From: Jaapia argillacea MUCL 33604
Taxonomy: Eukaryota; Basidiomycota; Agaricomycetes; Jaapiales; Jaapiaceae
NCBI GenBank assembly: GCA_000697665.1
Contig: KL197735.1
Location: forward strand, 167,499 to 231,498
Direction: 5' to 3'
Length of the DNA: 64,000 nt
Under the pieces are notes generated by a model. The model was given only the letters and a program-made list of their open reading frames with translations, had not been told where the DNA came from and did not search any database. Below are positions 58,819 to 64,000 of the stretch, piece by piece. Each line of letters opens with the position of its first letter. Position 1 is the stretch's first letter. Both the position numbers and the translations under genes were made by a program.

Positions 58819-61124
58819 ATGTCTCTGCAGCTAGACTCGTCCGTGAACAGCACACAGTTCGCTGACGCCACATCAGCGCCCAAGGCTATTCATCACGGCA
58901 CCTGGTTCACGTCTTCTCCACTGGCAGGCAAAACTTCACAGCTCCCAAATAACCGCAACAGGAAACGGAAATCCTCTGACAGCCATATGCGCCTAGATCC
59001 TTCAGCAAGTCTCCGAAAACGACTGGCTGTGTCCCTGGCAGAGAGGATTAGCAGTGCCAGGGCTACCAATGACTCTGATTCCGGATCGTTCGTGCTAGAG
59101 GACAGCACGGACACGAAGAGATGGTCAGGTGAGAGAAGGAAGACTTCTCGCGATTGGATTGTGAGTGTATGCGCGCCTATTGACCCTCCGGACCCTGTGA
59201 TTTTAATTTTACGGCTAGGAGCAAACTGGGTCATCGGAGCGAGTCGATTCTCCTCTACCCATGGACATTGACGTGGTGTCGACGTCGGGAACCGCATCTG
59301 AAGCGGCCGTGGATGCTTTTTTGAACACCATAGACCTCTCAAGGTCGGAATCGAGTCCGACGCAGTCGGGAGATGTCCCCATGTTCCTGCATCCCGATCC
59401 TTCAGATGCTCCTTCGTCACATCCCGAAGGAGCTACTGCTTCGATGTCGGTGACCTCTACGGTATCGGTATACGATGAATGCAGGTCCCGTTTAGTTCCG
59501 CTTGTCGTCCAAAACGCCAAACAGAGAAACCCTGAAGCACAAATAGAAGCAGGGATGGAACAGAATCTCAAGTCTATCCTGACGGATGAGCACTGTGCTG
59601 ATTTCCTAAAGAAATCCCAAGAATTTAAGGAACAGGTCCTCGCTCTCGGGCCACCTCCCGTTCGTGTCAAGGAGGAACCCATGGAATCATCGGTAAGCGA
59701 GGCGTCGAGCTTGGGCGGTACAAAGGGGGCGTGGGAAGTACACAATGGGGTGGACGGTGGTGAGAGACCACGGGCGCGGAGGCGCTTTGACCCTGTGGTT
59801 GAAAAACCGGTTGGCCCTCGAGATGACAGCGAAATAACGCTGATTGATCCTCCGCCTCACATTCCCCTGAAGCCGATTCCCAAGGCTCCCAGAGCGATGC
59901 TGCCTGTCAAAACGCCAAAGATCGAACCAGAGGATCATGACCTGCCTCCACCTGTCCTGGATCACCCACAGAATGGGTGGATTAATGAGCAGATTGGACG
60001 CGACGACTACTACGACCCTAATCTACCGTCTCCGAATTTAGATGGACGGAATCCTCGTTCGCGGTATCGCAATCGTCGAGCCAGCTACCGCGACGACTCT
60101 CCGCCACCATATTCCTCTCCTGCATCTTCTACAAAGTCTCGCGATTATGCAGCATATCGTTCTTTTCGCCCAAGAACCGATTATTACCAGAGCCGCCGTT
60201 ATAGCTCTCCTTCGAGATCAGAAGCTTATTCCTCCCATTCCCATCACGCTGATCGTATACCACTGCACACACCAACGCACACTCCAACCACCGACTCGTA
60301 TCCTCTGCCTTACCCACCCTCTGAGCCAGCGCACCGTCCTTGTCGTGTGCCGGGTCTTTGGGGCGTCAAGGTTGGATTATCCTTGCCGCAAATCGTCGTG
60401 CTCGAATTTGCCGTTTCCTTCGAGATTGCCGCTGCTGCTCGACGGTGGTGTTGCAGGGATGAATATTTCGAGTGGGTGTTTGGTCTCTCCTTTGCTAATC
60501 GTCCTTCGCATCTGTGCTAATGCATTTCCCGGTCATGTAGTCCGAACGCGAGGCACGTCGTTGTGAAACTTGTGTGCCTCTCCAAGGAACTTGTTGAATC
60601 TGCGATGCAACAGCTAGGGGACGATGCGTCTCCAGCTTCCATCGCCCACGAAATGTTACAAATACCCATCGAGTGGCCCGAGAGGGGTAGCCTCGTCATT
60701 GATCTTAATCTGGGAGGCCAAGGGGAAGAGATTTGGCTCCCAGATCGGCTGGTGAGTATGCTATCTATCCATTCCACTTACGTTTTTATGCTAACGGGCT
60801 CTTGTTTTTGAATAGGATCCGACAGATCCCCCATTAGATATCACACCTTTCATTCAGGCCGGAATAAATGAGATGCGCATCATCCAGCTTGATGACATGT
60901 CACGGCGCGTCTTTATTCTCGTAGCCTCGGAACCGTCACCCGAAGAACTGCAAGCAGCTCAGGTCCGTGATGATCAGAGGCGACTTTGGGAAGTTTATTC
61001 GAAATCGCTGAAGAGTCGTGCGCCCCTTGCACCACTCGAAGAGAATGGTCAGATTAGTGATCTCCCTACTAGTACACCTGGCGTCTTGCGATGGGACAGA
61101 GCGGAAGGGTCGTTTGTGGAGTAA
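58819..61124 (+). CDS. Conserved hypothetical protein, 704 aa
   Basis: Exons 58819-59160, 59219-60471, 60541-60751, 60816-61124 sum to 2115 nt (704 aa). N-terminal half: basic stretch NRNRKRKSSD (possible nuclear signal), acidic/Ser-rich linkers. Middle: YDECRSRLVPLVVQNAKQRN..CADFLKKSQEFKEQVL helices and a RYRNRRASYRDD-type RS/Tyr-rich segment (residues ~375-450). C-terminal ~240 residues are globular: VPGLWGVKVGL..VVLEFAVS, then HVVVKLVCLSKELV, GSLVIDLNLGG, DITPFIQAGINEMRIIQLDD, RRVFILVASEPS. The DITPxIQxGxN-IxIxQ pattern is reminiscent of PINIT/SUMO-ligase cores, but no RING follows, so I do not call it. Donor at 60472 (GTGGGT) decides the frame. Confidence 0.7.
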
Positions 61125-61362
61125 TGCGTTGTAGACATCCTATCATTATTCTTTGCATGTTTCTGTCGTTGCTATCCCACGTTGTATCCCATGTCTGTCT
61201 AGTTCGCAATGCATCATCTGTATATCTTCGAAGTTCGAACCTCGAAACGATTGCAAATTAGTTCACTACTCCGACTCTCTGCTTCCACCTTCGTCGTGAC
61301 GGGTTCCTCCTTCGACGCCGGGGGATTAGCGCCGTTGTCAACCATTTAGGCTTACAAGAGTC

Positions 61363-62589
61363 ATGCGATTTCCCAACGGCCCACTCTCTTTCCTCATTTC
61401 CTCTCCGAAACGATTTCTCTCTACTCGCACGACACTGAACCCTCTACCTGCGACATTCCTTCGCGGAGGAACGTCGAAAGGCATATACATCAATCGTGAA
61501 CACTTGCCTGCAGATCGCTCGCAATGGGACCCCATTTTCCTCGGGATTATGGGTTCTCCAGACCCAGAATACGGACGTCAATTGAATGGAATGGGTGGGG
61601 GAGTTTCGAGCTTATCGAAGATATGCGTCGTGGGGAAGCCTTCTGATTCACAAGTGAAGGACGGAATCGACGCAGAGTACACCTTCGTGCAAGTCGGCAT
61701 TCGTGATTCCAGTATCGACTACTCTGGGAATTGCGGAAACTTGTCGAGCATGATAGGCGTCTTTGCGATGGACGAGGGAATCTGCCAGCCTCAGGTTGTT
61801 ACCGGGCAGACTGCAACCATTCGATCTTTCAATACAAATACGAATAAGAGAATCGATACCACCTTCCCCATTTCTCGCACTGGTGCCGGTGCGAATGCAG
61901 CTCTCGACCTTCCGCAGGTCACAGTTGCAGGCGTGTCCGGGAAGGCCTCGCAGATCACTCTTGATTTTGTATCTCCAGGGGGTGCAAGAACTGGGAAGCT
62001 CCTCCCCTCTGGAAACCCCGTGGACACAATCGACATTGGTGATTGCGAGGGAGTATCTCCGTCGACGACCCACGTGCGGGCATCCCTCGTAGATGCCACG
62101 AACCCCACTGTATTCATATCATCCACCGACTTACAGGGCGCATTGGACCTGACACCTTCATCACCTATTGACTATGCGGACACTCAAGTTGGTCGTATCT
62201 TGGAGTTCATTCGGCGGAGAGGCGCTGAACGGATGGGTTTAGACCCATCTGCTCAAGCTCAACCCAAGATTGCCATCCTCAGTCATCCATCACCAGAAGA
62301 CGTCGGTGTCCACGTCGTCATTCACGCTTTGTCAATGGGCGTTCTTCACAAGGCCGTCCCCATGACCGTTGGCCTTTGCCTAGGTGTTGCTGCTCGTGTC
62401 GAGGATACTCTGGCCTGGGACATCCTTGCTACCCGACAAAATGGAGAGGCTCAAAGAGATTTATTGACGATGAAGCATCCTGGGGGAACTGTTGATGTCG
62501 GGGCAGGATTTGATGAGCAAGGGGGAGTCACCAGTGCAAAGGTTGTGAGAACAGGCAGACGATTGATGAAAGGTGTGGTTTGGTGGTGA
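61363..62589 (+). CDS. PrpF-family (methylaconitate isomerase-like) protein
   Basis: A single exon, 408 aa. MRFPNGPLSFLISSPKRFLSTRT is a good mitochondrial presequence (basic, no acids). The mature part starts PATFLRGGTSKGIYINREHLP, the PrpF/DUF453 signature, then GMGGGVSSLSKICVVG, DYSGNCGNLSSMIGVFA, and PGGARTGKLLPSGNPVDTID near residue 210. The family has two diaminopimelate-epimerase-like halves and isomerises 2-methylaconitate in the methylcitrate route of propionate use, or related acids. Substrate here is inferred. Length is normal. No intron, unlike its neighbours. Confidence 0.88.
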   Translation: MRFPNGPLSFLISSPKRFLSTRTTLNPLPATFLRGGTSKGIYINREHLPADRSQWDPIFLGIMGSPDPEYGRQLNGMGGGVSSLSKICVVGKPSDSQVKDGIDAEYTFVQVGIRDSSIDYSGNCGNLSSMIGVFAMDEGICQPQVVTGQTATIRSFNTNTNKRIDTTFPISRTGAGANAALDLPQVTVAGVSGKASQITLDFVSPGGARTGKLLPSGNPVDTIDIGDCEGVSPSTTHVRASLVDATNPTVFISSTDLQGALDLTPSSPIDYADTQVGRILEFIRRRGAERMGLDPSAQAQPKIAILSHPSPEDVGVHVVIHALSMGVLHKAVPMTVGLCLGVAARVEDTLAWDILATRQNGEAQRDLLTMKHPGGTVDVGAGFDEQGGVTSAKVVRTGRRLMKGVVWW

Positions 62590-63323
62590 TGGTTGTTGAC
62601 GTCCCTCGAAGACTTCGTGCCTTGAGTTACGACCATGGCCCTGGAATAATAGGACGGAATTCCTAACTTCCCTTCCGGATTCTGACTTTGTGAAGTAGAT
62701 ACCGTAATATCCGAAAGAAGAATGGGGGAAACTGGGCGATGCTTCACAATTCATCCCCAACCGACCGACCCTCGGTCTGAGTACTTGGACTGGAGGGAGT
62801 AGGGGTAGCCCCTCGTCGTCGTCGGCAATGTCGGGCATCCCCTCGGATCGAAGGTCTAGAAAAATAATAAGAGGGTTGAGACGATCATTCCTCACGACTA
62901 TTGTTGATGCCAACGTAGTTGCGGGACGGGAGGGGGACAAGTGTGAAAATGGCTTGCCGTGGTTGAATAGACCCTCCAAGCGTACATGTACACCTCGTAT
63001 TGTTTCTCTGATGAGTTTCGGCGAGTGGAAGGTGATTCACGGAAAGACATTTCGTGACATTCCTCGTCACAAATTGTCACCCTCGACGAAACCGACCACA
63101 TCACACCGCGTACGGTCGGGGTCTCGGTCGGTGCCCGACGCTCGCTATTGCCAACGATAAAATCGGGAAAAATCGGATTGTGATAGAAGAGATGCTCTTC
63201 CAAGTGAGTGAAATGTGGCAGAGGGAGGGGAAATTTTGCTATGGCTCTACGCGCCGATTGGTGCAATGTTGTTCGCAAGGGGATGAGAAGACCCTAGATT
63301 GAGAGGGGGGATGGATAGAAGCT
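62590..63323. other. Intergenic 0.7 kb
   Basis: No gene seen; 3' UTR of the PrpF gene and spacer before the tRNA. Confidence 0.5.
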
Positions 63324-63329
63324 AAAAAA
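63324..63329 (-). terminator. Pol III terminator of tRNA-Val
   Basis: Six-T run (on the minus strand) 9 nt past the tRNA 3' end. Confidence 0.75.
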
Positions 63330-63338
63330 GACAAAAGA

Positions 63339-63437
63339 TGTCTCGACCCGGGATCGAACCGGGAACCTTGAGTGCACGACCCGGTTCAATCCCGGGTGGA
63401 TGTGAGACGCACGTCATAACCATTAGACCATCGAGAC
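63339..63437 (-). tRNA. tRNA-Val(CAC) with a 26-nt intron
   Basis: Complement folds as a tRNA. Acceptor GTCTCGA (63437-63431) pairs with TCGAGAC next to discriminator A at 63339. D-arm GTCT..TGAC; T-arm CCCGG-TTCGATC-CCGGG; variable loop AGGTT. The anticodon loop CTCACA-(intron)-C gives CAC at 63404-63402, i.e. Val. The intron 63400-63375 sits one base 3' of the anticodon, the canonical place, leaving a 73-nt mature tRNA. The anticodon stem has one mismatch (C29-U41). Confidence 0.85.
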
Positions 63438-63703
63438 ATGTTTGGGAAAAGAAATATACCAATATGTGGCATTGCGAACCACTGGCACCTCATCCAGACC
63501 TGTCATCCTCTGGTCAACACACCGTCAAATCACCTCCCAGCAGGACGATGTACATATGAGAAGCTGGAGTAAACGGGATGGGTAGACGGACCTCGGGAGG
63601 CGGTGGCCGTGGAGAACCTTCCTGAACCAGCAGTTCAAGTGACATGTGTTCATTGTTGCATGTTGTAGATGTGAACCAGGCTGATGGCCAACAGTGCTAG
63701 TGT

Positions 63704-63845
63704 TGTGCAGGCTCAGGCTTGGCTCAAAAGCCCGGGCTTAGGCTTGGCTTCGGAGGGTCAAGGCCTATGGAAAAGTGAGGCTGAGCCCCGCATTCAGGCT
63801 TGGGCTTGGTCGGGTCAGGCTCGGGCTTGAGCCTGGGCCCAGTGC
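63704..63845. repeat. GGGCTTGGCT-type simple repeat
   Basis: Imperfect reiterations of GGCTTGGCTC / CAGGCTTGGGCTT and the matching CCCGGGCTT words over ~140 bp. Frames through it give only Pro-Lys-Pro-Glu periodic peptide. 63845-64000 and 63440-63700 hold nothing I can support. Confidence 0.65.
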
Positions 63846-64000
63846 AACAGGTTAGTCTCAAGCAAGCATACACACGAACAAGAGACCCTTCATTCCTTTT
63901 GATACCTATGTACACTACCCCTCCTCCTCAGCATCTGAATCAAGCTCTAACTCAATTGATACCACTGTGTCCTTCTCGCTTACACTTCCTTCAACACCCT

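Noticed and set aside
1-64000. CRISPR arrays, operons, bacterial RBS
   Set aside because: Introns, Pol III tRNA and gene families are eukaryotic; no direct-repeat/spacer array seen.

Overview
The window looks like nuclear DNA from a filamentous basidiomycete, most likely an agaricomycete. Genes are intron-dense (introns mostly 46-70 nt, GT..AG), and the families present fit that group: tandem DUF6593 genes, kinase genes with the HGDLRG/HGDIKG catalytic loop, F-box-like paralogues, a Crz1-type zinc-finger factor, a fungal-type PARP-like domain and a Pol III tRNA gene with an intron. I rebuilt the gene models by hand. For most multi-exon genes the exon lengths sum to a multiple of three, which supports the models.

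Left part (1-23.7 kb): three tandem F-box-like genes (1-3.8 kb, minus); a large His-rich hypothetical gene (5.4-8.3 kb); a four-TM protein (9.4-10.2 kb); a two-finger C2H2 factor (10.9-12.4 kb, minus); a gene-poor 3.4 kb; a JmjC/cupin_8 protein (15.9-17.6 kb); then a 17-exon minus-strand gene (18.0-22.0 kb). That gene joins a protein kinase domain, two Cys-rich zinc modules and a PARP-like ADP-ribosyltransferase domain into which a CCCH zinc finger is inserted. It is the most unusual object in the window. A conserved 383-aa hypothetical gene lies just upstream of it on the same strand.

Middle (23.8-47.2 kb): an AT-rich DNA transposon (about 23.89-29.33 kb) coding for a DDE-like transposase joined to a Zn-binding N-terminal module and an RNase D/WRN-type exonuclease, broken by in-frame stops that are all TGA; a kinase gene (29.5-32.7 kb) with one extra base in its glycine loop; crz1 (35.1-37.6 kb, minus); a gene-poor stretch with a decayed tandem array; a frame-disrupted hypothetical gene (41.3-43.9 kb); and a segmental array of three DUF6593 genes with truncated and chimeric fragments between them.

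Right part (47.4-64 kb): compact housekeeping genes, mostly plus strand: RAI1/DXO decapping nuclease, a Whi5/Nrm1-like cell-cycle repressor, a SUR7/PalI-type membrane protein, an MFS sugar transporter, a cytochrome b5-domain protein, a conserved 704-aa unknown and a PrpF-family isomerase. These are followed by a tRNA-Val(CAC) with an intron and a GC-rich simple repeat. The right part is a stable gene block. The 18-47 kb part behaves like an accessory region, with kinases, an ART-like protein, a transposon, tandem paralogues and pseudogenes.
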